From: Neorhizobium huautlense
GTDB lineage: Bacteria > Pseudomonadota > Alphaproteobacteria > Rhizobiales > Rhizobiaceae
Assembly (NCBI RefSeq): GCF_002968575.1
Contig: NZ_PVBM01000004.1
Span: 186,001 to 250,000 of the forward strand
Direction: 5' to 3'
DNA length: 64,000 nucleotides
Shown: positions 36,332 to 46,090 of the stretch, piece by piece
Position numbering within the stretch: the stretch's first letter is position 1
Layout of the letters: the number at the start of each line of letters is the position of its first letter
Notes under the pieces: model-generated
The model's database searches: none
Told to the model about the DNA's origin: nothing
Seen by the model: the letters and a program-made list of their open reading frames with translations, nothing else
Made by a program: the position numbers and the translations under genes

Positions 36332-37108
36332 ATGGCAGATCGATTGGCTGAAGGATTGAGCAAACAGGCGCGGCCAGTGGCACAGGGGAAACCGGACCGG
36401 GCCCGGTCGGTCAAACTTGTGGATCGGGTCGTCGACCAGCTCCTCGATCGTATCCGCACCGGAAACTATGCGCCGGACTCCAGGCTTCCCGGCGAACATG
36501 AACTTGCCGCGTTGCTCGGAGTGTCGAGACCTGTCGTGCGCGATGCGTTGAGCCGGTTACGCGACCAGGGGATGATCTATTCGCGTCAGGGGGCGGGCAC
36601 CTTCGTCAGCGCCCAGGCGTCCAACACAGCCCAGCTCGCCTACTCCCCGGTCAAATCGATCGCCGATATCCAACGGTGTTATGAATTTCGCCTGACCATC
36701 GAGCCGGCCGCCGCCTATTTTGCGGCGCAGCGGCGAGACAAAGCAGCAATCGACAGGATTGCCGAAGCACTTGCCGAATTGCGGGAGGCGACAAGCCACC
36801 AGCTGCACAGAGTGGAGGCGGACTTCAACTTCCACAGGGCAGTTACACAGGCCACGAACAATCATTTCTATACCGCCTCGATGGAGGCGTTGAAGGCACA
36901 TATCGCTGTCGGCATGCATCTGCACGGTCTTTCTTTGATGGGCGCACGCCCTGGCCTGCAGCAGGTTTACGAGGAACATCAGGAAATCTTTCAGGCCGTC
37001 AGCGAGGGTCGCGCCGAGGACGCGCGTGACCTCATGCGAAAGCACCTGGAAGGTTCACGTGACCGCCTGTTCGAAGGCCGTGTTCTGGATCTGTCGCTCA
37101 AGCCTTGA
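36332..37108 (+). CDS. FadR-type GntR-family transcriptional regulator
   Basis: A 258-aa regulator. The winged helix-turn-helix (RLPGEHELAALLGVSRPVVR, then DALSRLRDQGMIYSRQGAGT) is followed by an all-helical FCD effector domain with the usual metal-site histidines (FNFHRAVTQATNN, EEHQEI). FCD members often sense sugar acids. It is the last gene of the + operon and overlaps the convergent CapA-like gene by 11 bp. TTGT/ACAA dyads at 29302-29345 are candidate targets. Confidence 0.9.
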   Translation: MADRLAEGLSKQARPVAQGKPDRARSVKLVDRVVDQLLDRIRTGNYAPDSRLPGEHELAALLGVSRPVVRDALSRLRDQGMIYSRQGAGTFVSAQASNTAQLAYSPVKSIADIQRCYEFRLTIEPAAAYFAAQRRDKAAIDRIAEALAELREATSHQLHRVEADFNFHRAVTQATNNHFYTASMEALKAHIAVGMHLHGLSLMGARPGLQQVYEEHQEIFQAVSEGRAEDARDLMRKHLEGSRDRLFEGRVLDLSLKP

Positions 37109-38261
37109 GAGGCTTTATCCGATGATAGTCGGCGGGAGAAATCTCTCGACAAGCAATATTCGCAATCTCCTGGGCTTCCGCACCTTCGAGAGGTTCGGGC
37201 GCTCTCGCTAACCCGTCATCCGCGGGGCGGCCGACCGCAATCGGCAGGATTTCCAGCCGCTGGCATTCACCGTTGGCAGAAAGCTCCAGCCGGATTGCCG
37301 CGCTGCGCCATACATCAACACCCCTTTGCCGATAGCTCTCCGCTCGCCGGGTGTGAAATACGAAGTTACCGAGCCCCGGAATGATGGCGCGGCCACGATG
37401 AAAGTGTATGGGCTGCATGACCGGTGCGCCCGTACCGAGGATCAGATCCGCCCCCTCATCAATCAGGCCGCGAAAAAGGTCGAGCAGCCAGGGCGGGGTT
37501 TGGGACCAGGCCGCATCCCAGTGGTGGCCATGAATTGCCACGGCAATGCAGCAGCCGTTGGATTTGGCGATTGCCATGCCAGCTATAAGGCGTTGCATGT
37601 CTCCCTCGTCCGCCGCCCAGACAGCCGTGATCTCATCACCCGCGGTGACCGGCGTGCCAAAGACTTCTACCCCTTCGCAAAGCCCGGAACGGTAACCGAC
37701 AGAGGCGCGGGCAGCCTCGCGTGCATCGTCGCCAAGCGCCGTCACAATCCGTGCTAGCACCGCAAAGTCGGCCAGTGGCATCGTCACCGACCGCCTGACC
37801 CGCAGCGGTGCGATGCCGGCACGGTCGGCGGAGGCGTAATTGATGTCCGGCTGCGGCCCGAGGTCGACGGAAAAGACCGCCAGCGACCGATCCGGATCGC
37901 CGACTACCACTGGCGCTGCTGCCTCATCGATATTCGCACCGCTCCCGGCAAGCCGCAAGCCGGCAGCATTTGCAGCCGAGCGCGTCGCAAGGATTCCGGG
38001 CGGGCCAAGATCGAAGGCATGGTTGTTGGCATGCGTCACCGCATGGAAACCGAGGCTGCGCAGCGAACTCAACGCCGCGGGAGAGGCCAGATGCAGCGTC
38101 TTCGTTTTCGTCGGCCAAGCGCCCATCGCCTCAACCGTCGCTTCCAGATTTCCGAAGGCGACATCCGTCTTGAGAAAGTCCCGCACCTCAGCCTGTCCTC
38201 GACCTGAGAGATCGAGCGGACCATGGATGAGGATCTGGCCCGTGACACCGACGGAAAGCAT
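37098..38261 (-). CDS. CapA-family (PGA_cap) metallophosphatase-like protein
   Basis: A 387-aa protein of the CapA/poly-gamma-glutamate synthesis family. Visible family motifs are AFGNLEATVE near the N-terminus, HAVTHANNHAFDLG, and the central AIHGHHWDAAWSQTPPWLLD with a late PVMQPIHFHRGRAIIPGLGNF block. There is no signal peptide. Fold relatives are calcineurin-like phosphatases. It lies 7 bp downstream of the CocE-like gene, so both are co-transcribed behind a dipeptide-type transporter. The substrate is unknown. Confidence 0.8.
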   Translation of the reverse strand: MLSVGVTGQILIHGPLDLSGRGQAEVRDFLKTDVAFGNLEATVEAMGAWPTKTKTLHLASPAALSSLRSLGFHAVTHANNHAFDLGPPGILATRSAANAAGLRLAGSGANIDEAAAPVVVGDPDRSLAVFSVDLGPQPDINYASADRAGIAPLRVRRSVTMPLADFAVLARIVTALGDDAREAARASVGYRSGLCEGVEVFGTPVTAGDEITAVWAADEGDMQRLIAGMAIAKSNGCCIAVAIHGHHWDAAWSQTPPWLLDLFRGLIDEGADLILGTGAPVMQPIHFHRGRAIIPGLGNFVFHTRRAESYRQRGVDVWRSAAIRLELSANGECQRLEILPIAVGRPADDGLARAPEPLEGAEAQEIANIACREISPADYHRIKPLKA

Positions 38262-38268
38262 GTTCCGC

Positions 38269-40164
38269 TCACTTTGCCAGTGGTTTCAAAGCCGCGCGGC
38301 TTACGATCGGAAGGCGGATTGAAGAGGGTCTTGCAGCATCGCAAAATACGCTGTTTCGTGCGATCCGGGTCGTGCGGCCTCTGCCTTCCGGCGCAAAACT
38401 GTTCGGATTGACGTCATATTTCGGGAAGTTGGACGAGGAGATATCCAGCCGGATGCGATGCCCCTTGGCAAAGTGGTTGGCAGTCGCAAAAGGCTCGATG
38501 AGCACTTTGAAAACCTCTCCCGCCGCGATCGGCTCCGGCTTTTCCCAGGAATTGCGATACCGGCAGCGGATGACCCCATCGGTGATATTGAGCGCATAAC
38601 CGGTCGGATAGTCCTTGCTCGGTGGATAGACATCGATCAGCTTTGCGGTGAAATCGGTGTCGGGGGCATCCGACGACACATGAAGTTCAACAACGATCGG
38701 CCCTACCACGGCAATCTCGTCCTCAAGCGGAGCGGTCTCGAACGACAAGATATCGGCCCGCGCCGCCAATGGCAATCCGGGATGCCGGGAGCCGAAGAAC
38801 CTTTCCCCCTCGCGCTGGTCAAAGCCGCCGCCCTCGAAGATCGGTTGACCGCTCGTCAGCGAACCGCCGATCGTTGGAACAGGGTTCTTCGGATCGAAGT
38901 CATAGGCGAATGGTGCGGCGCCCGTCTGCGGCATGTCGGTGGAAAGCGAGCCGTTCTCATGGATGTAATACGACTTGAATTCCGTTTCCGGCAGCGGCCA
39001 GTCGCTCGCCTCGATCCAGTATCCCCCATGGTCGAGCCGTCCCTCAGCGTTGCGCTTGCCCGATCCTCCGCCCATGACGAAGAGGCGGACAACCGGCGCC
39101 GCTGCAACTTGGTTTTCCTTGCTCTTCAACCATCGATCGAACCAGTCGCGCCGGAAGGAGAGCCAACTTTCCGTTACATTGCCCCCAAGCGGTGCCGCCG
39201 GCCCAAAGGACGTGTCGCCGGCAAAGGTGGAATTGCGGTTGCCATGCAGCCACGGCCCCATGATCAGCTGCAGCGGCCGGCTATCCTTGCCGGAGAGACC
39301 CCGATAATTGTCGAGCGTCGACTTCACATAAGCGTCGTACCAGCTCGACATCAGCACGATGGGTATTTCCGGAAAAGTCTCATAGAAACCTTCCATGTAA
39401 AGCCCGACACGGCGCCAGCTTTCGTCGAACGTGCCGCTTCGCCACTGCTCCAGCAGGTAGTCTTCGTATTCCGGCATCCACCGCACCGGCGAAACGCCTT
39501 CGCTCCAGGGCATTGCGGAAAACCATGCGTGGATGTCCTCCGCCTCGATTGCCGCACGGGCCAGTTCATTGCCCTCGCCGATCGCCTGATTGTAGGCCCA
39601 GGTCGCCTGCTTCAGCTCGAATGCGCCGCCCTGGCGGATACCGCATTGATAGGCGTTCGAAAACCCACCCGAATCCATGACCATGCAGGCGAGGCCCGGC
39701 GGGTTGAGGCAGGCGAGTGCTGCCTGCGTATGTGCCGCGTAAGAAAGGCCCATCGTCCCGAACTTGCCATTCGACCAGGGCTGTTCCACCAGCCAGCCAG
39801 CGGTGTCGTAGCCGTCGGCGGCTTCGGAAATATACTTGCTGAACTCGCCTTCGGAATTGTAGCGGCCTCGGCAATCCTGATAGATCACCGCATAGCCGGC
39901 CCGCACAAAATATAGGGCGACTTCCTCGCGCTTCATCGGCGTCGCCATGCCGACTTCGATCTCGGAACGCGAGCGCTCCGTCTTGCCATAGGGCGTGCGC
40001 TCCATGATTGCCGGCAGCCGGCTATCGATCGCCTTGCCGTCCTTGGCCGGCAGGTAGACGTCCGTCGCGAGCCTCACGCCATCGCGCATCGTCACCATCA
40101 CATCGCGTTCGACAATCACGTCGTCGGCAATCACCTCGAAGCGCGATGGCGTCAGGGTATCCAT
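38269..40164 (-). CDS. CocE/NonD (S15-type) serine hydrolase
   Basis: A 631-aa alpha/beta hydrolase of the cocaine esterase/X-Pro dipeptidyl-peptidase group. The nucleophile elbow is GLSYAA with S141, preceded by YQDCRGRYNSEG; a C-terminal jelly-roll domain follows (EIAVVGPIVVELHVSSDAP). Such enzymes cleave acyl esters or amides. ATG 40164 with GAGGA is preferred to an upstream GTG. No signal peptide is seen, so the substrate is probably imported by the transporter encoded upstream. Confidence 0.88.
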   Translation of the reverse strand: MDTLTPSRFEVIADDVIVERDVMVTMRDGVRLATDVYLPAKDGKAIDSRLPAIMERTPYGKTERSRSEIEVGMATPMKREEVALYFVRAGYAVIYQDCRGRYNSEGEFSKYISEAADGYDTAGWLVEQPWSNGKFGTMGLSYAAHTQAALACLNPPGLACMVMDSGGFSNAYQCGIRQGGAFELKQATWAYNQAIGEGNELARAAIEAEDIHAWFSAMPWSEGVSPVRWMPEYEDYLLEQWRSGTFDESWRRVGLYMEGFYETFPEIPIVLMSSWYDAYVKSTLDNYRGLSGKDSRPLQLIMGPWLHGNRNSTFAGDTSFGPAAPLGGNVTESWLSFRRDWFDRWLKSKENQVAAAPVVRLFVMGGGSGKRNAEGRLDHGGYWIEASDWPLPETEFKSYYIHENGSLSTDMPQTGAAPFAYDFDPKNPVPTIGGSLTSGQPIFEGGGFDQREGERFFGSRHPGLPLAARADILSFETAPLEDEIAVVGPIVVELHVSSDAPDTDFTAKLIDVYPPSKDYPTGYALNITDGVIRCRYRNSWEKPEPIAAGEVFKVLIEPFATANHFAKGHRIRLDISSSNFPKYDVNPNSFAPEGRGRTTRIARNSVFCDAARPSSIRLPIVSRAALKPLAK

Positions 40165-40230
40165 ATCCGTATCCTCGAAAATATTGGGAGGCACCGGGTT
40201 GATGACAAACCTGTACCCCGTACTTCACGC

Positions 40231-40308
40231 CATCCTCGGGTTTGTCCCGAGGATCCAACCACGTCAAAAATCAACCGTTTGCAGATCCTCGGGACAAGCC
40301 CGAGGATG
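40231..40308. repeat. Inverted pair of 25-bp palindromic intergenic repeats (RIME-like)
   Basis: A 25-bp palindromic unit at 40231-40255 (core CCTCGGG-N5-CCCGAGG) is repeated in inverted orientation at 40284-40308 with one mismatch. Units built on CTCGGGnnnGTCCCGAG are frequent intergenic repeats in rhizobia. It lies between the binding-protein gene and the CocE-like gene and may separate or stabilise the two messages. Confidence 0.7.
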
Positions 40309-40343
40309 ACGGCAGAGAGGGTTTCGGCCTCTGTGGATCACCC

Positions 40344-40364
40344 GCCCTCTCCTTTGTAGAGGGC
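40344..40364 (-). terminator. Hairpin immediately after the dipeptide-type binding-protein gene
   Basis: GCCCTCT (40344-40350) pairs with AGAGGGC (40358-40364) around a 7-nt loop, 1 bp beyond the stop codon. No T-run follows on the minus strand, so it is more likely an mRNA-stabilising or attenuating hairpin than a full terminator. Confidence 0.45.
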
Positions 40365-40365
40365 C

Positions 40366-41940
40366 TCATTTGGCGAGACCGGCGAGCGTTGCGCTCGTGT
40401 CTTCCGTCATATTGGCAACGTAGGAAAGGTTTGCCTTGCCGGCCCAATGAACCTTCTGCCAGTAAAGCGGAATGACCGGTACGTCAGCAAACACCAGCTT
40501 GGTCGCCTTCTGCAGAAGCTCCACGCGCTTCTCTGCATCGAACTCGGCAGTCGCGACGCGCATCGCCTCGTCGAAAGCCGGGTTGGAATACTTGGTACGG
40601 TTGAACGAACCCGTGCCGGCATCCTTGTTGGCCGTCATCAGCAGATTGCGAAGGCCGGTGGCAGACGTCGGCGTCGAGTTGCCAAGCGAGAAGATGAAGG
40701 CGGAGAATTCGCCGGCCCCAGCCCCCTTGGTATAGACGTTATAGGGCTGAGCGACGACCCCGTTCACTTTCAGGCCGCCACGGGCGAACATCTGGCCGAG
40801 CGCCTGAGCGACCTCCGCGTCGCCCGGAAAGCGGTCATTGGAGGTGTGGAGGGTGATGCCGAAGCCATCCTTGTAGCCGGCATCGGCCAGCAGCTTCTTG
40901 GCCTCGTCCGCATTGAAGGCAGGTGCCTCGATGGATGGATCGTTTCCAGCCACGCCGTTGGGCACGAGCTGGCCTGCAGGTTCTGCCGAACCATCGAGAA
41001 TACGGTCGATAATCAGCTGACGGTTGACGAGCTTCGAAAGTGCCTGGCGCACCTTCACGTCCTTCAGCGGGTTCTTGTCGAGCGGCTTGCCGTCCTTGTC
41101 GGTGATGAAGGGGCTCTTGTCGCGGGCGCTGTCGAGCGCAAGGTAGATTATCCGGGCCGATGCAGTCGAGAAAACCTTGAGGCCGGAAATACCCTGGAGC
41201 GTCTTCACATCGCCCGGCGGCACCGCATCGATCAGATCGACTGCGCCGGAGCGGAGCGCTGCAACGCGGGACGCATCGTTCGAGATGAACTTGATCGTGA
41301 CATTGTCGAAGTCCTGCTTCTTGCCCCAGAAGCCGTCATTGCGGGTCAGAACCAGGTTGTCGCCCGGCGTCCAGGACTTAAATTTGTAGGCTCCTGTACC
41401 GATCGCTGCCTTGCCGCTGTTGAAGTCCTCGATCGACGCGCCTTCTGAGACCTTCTTCTCGACGATGTAGACAAAACCGATCTGCTCGATGAAGTCCGGA
41501 GTGGGCTTTTTCGTCTTGAATTCGATGGTCAGGTCGTCCAGCGCCTTCATGCTGTCGATCGCCCCGACATTGCCGGAAAAAGGTGCCGGGCTGTTCGGGA
41601 TATTCCTGGCGCGGGTCAGCGAAAAGATCACGTCTTCGGCGGTCAGCGGATTGCCATCATGGAACTTGACGCCTTCGCGCAGCTTCACATGCCAGGTCAG
41701 CGGATCGATGTTCGTCCACGAGACCGCCAGCGCCGGCTCCACGTTGATTGTCGGGTCGGTCTGCACCAGGCGGTCGAAGACCTGCATGGCGATGTTCTGG
41801 TTGTTGCCGGTGCGCGAAAACTGCGGGTCGATCGCCGACGGCTCGGTGGCGCTGCCGAGCACGAGGTCAGCGGCCTCGGCCGAGCCGAGCGCGATGACCG
41901 AGGCGGCAATCCCGGCCAGGAGAAATTTCATCGGTTTCAT
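40366..41940 (-). CDS. Family 5 ABC transporter substrate-binding protein (DppA type)
   Basis: A 524-aa periplasmic protein with a Sec signal (MKPMKFLLAGIAASVIALGS, cleavage after AEAA or nearby). The family 5 signature region KLREGVKFHDGNPLTAEDVIFSL is clear. ATG 41940 is preceded by AAGGAAGGGAA and starts at the signal peptide; the long open frame upstream overlaps the ATPase gene. Inside an operon with two permeases and two ATPases; the substrate is unknown, perhaps an acylated peptide or amide given the CocE-like hydrolase downstream. Confidence 0.92.
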   Translation of the reverse strand: MKPMKFLLAGIAASVIALGSAEAADLVLGSATEPSAIDPQFSRTGNNQNIAMQVFDRLVQTDPTINVEPALAVSWTNIDPLTWHVKLREGVKFHDGNPLTAEDVIFSLTRARNIPNSPAPFSGNVGAIDSMKALDDLTIEFKTKKPTPDFIEQIGFVYIVEKKVSEGASIEDFNSGKAAIGTGAYKFKSWTPGDNLVLTRNDGFWGKKQDFDNVTIKFISNDASRVAALRSGAVDLIDAVPPGDVKTLQGISGLKVFSTASARIIYLALDSARDKSPFITDKDGKPLDKNPLKDVKVRQALSKLVNRQLIIDRILDGSAEPAGQLVPNGVAGNDPSIEAPAFNADEAKKLLADAGYKDGFGITLHTSNDRFPGDAEVAQALGQMFARGGLKVNGVVAQPYNVYTKGAGAGEFSAFIFSLGNSTPTSATGLRNLLMTANKDAGTGSFNRTKYSNPAFDEAMRVATAEFDAEKRVELLQKATKLVFADVPVIPLYWQKVHWAGKANLSYVANMTEDTSATLAGLAK

Positions 41941-41960
41941 TCTATCTGTTCCCTTCCTTT

Positions 41961-43016
41961 TTAGATGGCCGGTTCGGCCGTCGCATTTGTTGCCTGATGG
42001 GCGGCGAGATCGTTCAGGTGGCAGGCGCTGACATGGCCGTCGGCGTTTTCCTTCAGAGCCGGCCGGTCCGCATGGCAGCGATCGAAAGCCATGGGACAGC
42101 GCGGATGGAAATGGCATCCCGGCGGCGGATGGAGCGGCGACGGGATCTCACCCTTGATCGGTGTGAAGACACGGCGGCGATCCGTGACGCTCGGCAGTTC
42201 GCGGATCAGCGCCTGGGTATAGGGGTGTTTCGGATTGTCGAAGAGTTCATCCGGCGTCGCGCTTTCGACCACGCGACCGAGATACATCACGACCACCCGG
42301 TCGCAGATGTGCTTCACCACGCCGAGATCATGGCTGATGAAGAGGTAGGTGAGGCCGAATTCACGTTTGAGGTCCATGAAAAGGTTGAGAATCTGCGCCT
42401 GGATCGAGACATCGAGTGCCGCAACGGATTCATCGCAGACGAGCAGCCTTGGTTTCACTGCCAGCGCCCGGGCAATGCCGATGCGCTGCCGCTGGCCGCC
42501 GGAGAACTGGTGCGGGTAACGGTCGAGATAGGAGGCATCGAGGCCGACACGCTCGACAAGCGAAGCGACATAGTCACGAACGTCGCGGCCCTTGACGATG
42601 CCATGCACCTTGGGCGCTTCGCCGATCAGGTCGATCACCCGCTTGCGCGGATTGAGGGTCGACATCGGGTCCTGGAAAATCATCTGGGCGGAAAGCCGCA
42701 TGGCGCGCCTCTCCTCGCCCTGAAGCGCCGTCAGCGGCTTGCGTTTCCAGCGCACCTCGCCTTCGCTTGCCGGCATGATTCCGGCCATCACGCGGCCGAG
42801 GGTCGACTTGCCGCAGCCGGATTCGCCGACGAGGCCAACGACTTCACCGGGATAGACGGCGAGGTTCACCTTGTCGACCGCGTGAACGGTCTTCTCCTCC
42901 AGTCCGGCCCCGAAAAGATTGGCGATCCTTTCGGCATAGTCGAGCTTGCGCGAAAAGCGTCGGCTGACGTTGACGGCTTCTACGAGCGGCACGGTTTGCC
43001 TGATCGAACTTGTCAT
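41961..43016 (-). CDS. ABC transporter ATP-binding protein (DppF type)
   Basis: A 351-aa ATPase with Walker [10 protein letters not shown], signature FSGGQRQRIGIARAL, Walker B LLVCDESVAALD and a C-terminal CHFHPRCPMAFDRC zone. It overlaps the preceding ATPase gene by ATGA (43013-43016). It forms the transporter motor with the DppD-type protein. Confidence 0.92.
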   Translation of the reverse strand: MTSSIRQTVPLVEAVNVSRRFSRKLDYAERIANLFGAGLEEKTVHAVDKVNLAVYPGEVVGLVGESGCGKSTLGRVMAGIMPASEGEVRWKRKPLTALQGEERRAMRLSAQMIFQDPMSTLNPRKRVIDLIGEAPKVHGIVKGRDVRDYVASLVERVGLDASYLDRYPHQFSGGQRQRIGIARALAVKPRLLVCDESVAALDVSIQAQILNLFMDLKREFGLTYLFISHDLGVVKHICDRVVVMYLGRVVESATPDELFDNPKHPYTQALIRELPSVTDRRRVFTPIKGEIPSPLHPPPGCHFHPRCPMAFDRCHADRPALKENADGHVSACHLNDLAAHQATNATAEPAI

Positions 43017-43996
43017 GCGGCGCTCCAGAGATACGGGTGGAAGCAGCGGAACTCACGACCGGCGGCGATTTCGAGCATCGGTTCGGTGACGCAGATGTCG
43101 GTGGCCCGGACACAGCGGTCGCGGAAGGCACAGCCGGAGGGACGCGAGAGCGGCGAGGGGGCAAAGCCGGGGATAGGACGAAGCGGCTCGCCGCGCGGCA
43201 CCGCGGCGGGAATGGCGCTGAGCAGGCCGGAGGTGTAGGGGTGGCGCGGCTCGGAAAGCACGCCGTCCACCTTCCCCGCCTCGACGATCCTGCCCGCATA
43301 CATGACCATGATGCGATCAGCGAGCGCCGCCACCACGCCGAGGTCGTGGCTGATCCAGATCAGCGCCATGCCGAACTCGGCGGCGAGCCGCTTGATCTCG
43401 AACAGGATCTGCGACTGGATCGTCACGTCGAGCGCCGTCGTCGGCTCATCGGCGATGATCAGGTCGGGCCGGTGCAACAGCGCAATTGCGATTGCTACGC
43501 GCTGGCGCATGCCTCCCGAGAACTGGTGCGGGTAAGCGTCGAGCCGCTCCTCCGGCGAAGGAATGCCGACCAGACCGAGCGCATCGCGGGACCGGGCACG
43601 CGCCTCCGCACGCGAAACCTTGTCATGGGCCTGCACCGTCTCGATCATCTGCGTGCCGACCGAGAGAACCGGGTTCAGCGTCATCATCGGATCCTGAAAG
43701 ATCATCGCGATGCGTTTACCCCGGATCGTCCGCATCGCAGACGGCGACATCTTCAACAGGTCCTCTCCGTTGAACAGGATCTGCCCGGACACGACACGGC
43801 CCGGCGGATCGACGAGGCCGAGGATCGAAAAGCCGGTAATCGACTTGCCCGAGCCGGATTCGCCGACCAGCCCGACGATTTCGCGCTGGCCGACCGTGAA
43901 GCTGACGTCATCGACAGCTTTCAGAGCTCCGCGGCGGGTCATGAAATGGGTGGAAACGTTTCGGACTTCGAGAACTGGGGGACCAATACTTGTCAT
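43013..43996 (-). CDS. ABC transporter ATP-binding protein (DppD type)
   Basis: A 327-aa ATPase with Walker A GESGSGKS, signature [15 protein letters not shown] and Walker [13 protein letters not shown], plus a C-terminal Cys-containing oligopeptide-class tail ([14 protein letters not shown]). ATG 43996 follows AGGTGAGC and lies 7 bp after the DppC-type stop. Confidence 0.92.
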   Translation of the reverse strand: MTSIGPPVLEVRNVSTHFMTRRGALKAVDDVSFTVGQREIVGLVGESGSGKSITGFSILGLVDPPGRVVSGQILFNGEDLLKMSPSAMRTIRGKRIAMIFQDPMMTLNPVLSVGTQMIETVQAHDKVSRAEARARSRDALGLVGIPSPEERLDAYPHQFSGGMRQRVAIAIALLHRPDLIIADEPTTALDVTIQSQILFEIKRLAAEFGMALIWISHDLGVVAALADRIMVMYAGRIVEAGKVDGVLSEPRHPYTSGLLSAIPAAVPRGEPLRPIPGFAPSPLSRPSGCAFRDRCVRATDICVTEPMLEIAAGREFRCFHPYLWSAA

Positions 43997-44003
43997 AGGA
44001 TGC

Positions 44004-44903
44004 TCACCTTTCGCCCAGCCGAGGATTGAGCACTTCACGCAACCTGTCTCCGACGATGTTGATCGAGAAGACGAGGATGAGGAGAAGCACGCCGGGGTAG
44101 ACGCTGATCCAGTATTCGCCGGACATCAGCAGCTGGTAGCCGTTGGCGATCAGCAGTCCGAGGGAGGGTTCGGTGATCGGCAGGCCGATGCCGAGAAAAG
44201 AAAGCGTCGCTTCCGCCGAGATTGCATTCGCCACCTGCAGCATGCCGATGACGATCAGCGGCGGCAGACAGTTCGGCAGGAGATGGCCGATCAGAATGCG
44301 CGGCGTCGAGATGCCGAGCGTGACGGCCGCCTCGACATAATCCTTGTTTTTCTCGACCAGTGCCGCACTCCGGACGGCGCGGGCAAATGTCGCCCACTGC
44401 ACAAGGATCAGCGCGAAGATCACCTTCCACAGCCCCTGCCCCAAAAGCGCCAACAACATCAGCGCCACCAGAATGGTCGGGAAGCCGAGCATCAGGTCGA
44501 CGACGCGCATGATCAGTGTATCGATACGTCCGCCGAAATAGGCGGCGGTCAACCCGAGCACCGTGCCGACCACCAGCGCCACGATGCCGGAGAACACGCC
44601 GACGCCGAGGCTGGTGCGCAGGCCGTAGACCATGGCGGAAAACATGTCGCGGCCCTGGCCGTCGGTGCCGAGCCAGTAGGTCAGGCCGTCCATGTTTTGC
44701 GAGCCCGGCGGCAACTTGGAATCGAGGATATCGAGAGCCGCGAGGTCGTAGGGGTCCTGCGGCGTGAGAAAGGGCCCGGCGATCGCGGCAAACAGCAGGA
44801 TGACGCAGACCACGGCGGCAATAACGGCTTTCGGACTGCGGCCGATACCCATGATCAGACGGCCAAGCAGCATGTCCTCGCGGAAAAGAGCAGTGGCGCT
44901 CAT
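44004..44903 (-). CDS. Dipeptide-type ABC transporter permease (DppC type)
   Basis: A 299-aa inner-membrane protein with the WLGTDGQGRDMFSAMVYGLR motif and an EAA loop (YVEAAVTLGISTPRILIGHL). ATG 44903 overlaps the DppB-type stop by ATGA and follows GGGAGA; the apparent upstream extension overlaps the dppB-like gene in another frame and is not coding. Confidence 0.92.
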   Translation of the reverse strand: MSATALFREDMLLGRLIMGIGRSPKAVIAAVVCVILLFAAIAGPFLTPQDPYDLAALDILDSKLPPGSQNMDGLTYWLGTDGQGRDMFSAMVYGLRTSLGVGVFSGIVALVVGTVLGLTAAYFGGRIDTLIMRVVDLMLGFPTILVALMLLALLGQGLWKVIFALILVQWATFARAVRSAALVEKNKDYVEAAVTLGISTPRILIGHLLPNCLPPLIVIGMLQVANAISAEATLSFLGIGLPITEPSLGLLIANGYQLLMSGEYWISVYPGVLLLILVFSINIVGDRLREVLNPRLGER

Positions 44904-45874
44904 GATGCATCTCCCAGGCGAACGCGCGGATCGACCAGCGAATAAAGCACGTCGACCACGAAATTGATGAAGATGAACAGACTGACGATGACCAGCAGGT
45001 AGGCGACCACCACCGGCCGGTCGAGCCGCATGATCGAATCGATCAGCAGCTTGCCGATGCCCGGCCATGCGAAGATCGTTTCGGTGACGACGGCAAACGC
45101 CAGCATGCTGCCGAGTTCAAGACCGATCACGGTGATCAGCGGGATGAGGATGTTCTTGAACACGTGCACGAACACGATGCGGCGTTCGGAAATCCCCTTG
45201 GCGCGAGCGAATTTCACGAAATCGAGCGGCATGGTCTCGCGCACCCCGGTGCGCGTCAGACGGATCACCAGCGATAGCTTGAACAGAGAGAGATTGATCG
45301 CCGGCAGGATGAGGTGCTTCAGGCCATCCAGCGTGAAGAGGCTGGAATGGAGACCGAGAAACTCCCCCACCGGGCCACGGCCCGTGGAGGGCAGCCAGCC
45401 GAGCCAGACGGAAAAGATCATGATCAGCATCATGCCTTGCCAGAAGCTCGGCAGCGAAAAGCCGAAGATCGAGCCGGTCATGATCACTTCGTCTGTGGCG
45501 CTGTTCGGCTTCAGGCCCGAAAGCAGGCCGAGCGGAATACCGAGCAGGATCGCGAAGACGAGGCCGGTCAGCGTCAGCTCCAGCGTCGCCGGCAGGCGCT
45601 CGAAGATCAGCGCGATCGACGGGCGGTTAAAGACGAAAGAGCGGCCGAGATCGCCGTGCAACGCGTTCCAGGTAAAGGTGAAGAACTGTTCCCAAAGCGG
45701 CTTGTCGAGGCCGAGCGACGCAACCACCTGGGCGCGTTCGGCCTGGCTCGCATCCGGCGAGATCAACATTTCCGCAGGGTCGCCGATCGCATAGATGCCT
45801 AGAAAGACGATGACCGCGGTCACGACCAAGACAGCAATGCTCTGCAGGAAGCGGCGGATGACGAAGACCGTCAT
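44900..45874 (-). CDS. Dipeptide-type ABC transporter permease (DppB type)
   Basis: A 324-aa permease starting MTVFVIRRFLQSIAVLVVTA, the usual DppB N-terminus, with the EAA loop FARAKGISERRIVFVHVFKN. It is the first gene of a minus-strand operon that continues through DppC, DppD, DppF, the binding protein, the CocE-like hydrolase and the CapA-like protein. The 216 bp before it hold the divergent promoter shared with the LysR gene; no convincing operator was identified there. Confidence 0.92.
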   Translation of the reverse strand: MTVFVIRRFLQSIAVLVVTAVIVFLGIYAIGDPAEMLISPDASQAERAQVVASLGLDKPLWEQFFTFTWNALHGDLGRSFVFNRPSIALIFERLPATLELTLTGLVFAILLGIPLGLLSGLKPNSATDEVIMTGSIFGFSLPSFWQGMMLIMIFSVWLGWLPSTGRGPVGEFLGLHSSLFTLDGLKHLILPAINLSLFKLSLVIRLTRTGVRETMPLDFVKFARAKGISERRIVFVHVFKNILIPLITVIGLELGSMLAFAVVTETIFAWPGIGKLLIDSIMRLDRPVVVAYLLVIVSLFIFINFVVDVLYSLVDPRVRLGDAS

Positions 45875-46090
45875 GACGTACGCTCCCGCTTACCCTTCAT
45901 CCCCCAAGGACAGAGAATTCCCATGGAAAAATGTTCCCTTTTTCTGTTTGTTGACGATCACGATAACGGCGCCGGAGAGATGCGCAATATTATGAGTGGA
46001 ATGCATGAGCCTATGCGTTTTGCGCGCGAGGCAGACGTGCCTGGCTGTCTCCGCTTGTGTTCGGCGGTCCGTTGCCCATAGGATCGGATC

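Noticed and set aside
43010..44029. Long open frame of about 340 codons on the + strand opposite the ATPase gene
   Set aside because: It mirrors the codon pattern of the minus-strand DppD-type gene, has His/Arg-rich composition and no domain, and is explained by the high GC content.
45875..46090. Possible LysR box in the divergent region before the LysR gene
   Set aside because: Several T-N11-A matches exist, but none has symmetric conserved arms, so no site could be chosen.
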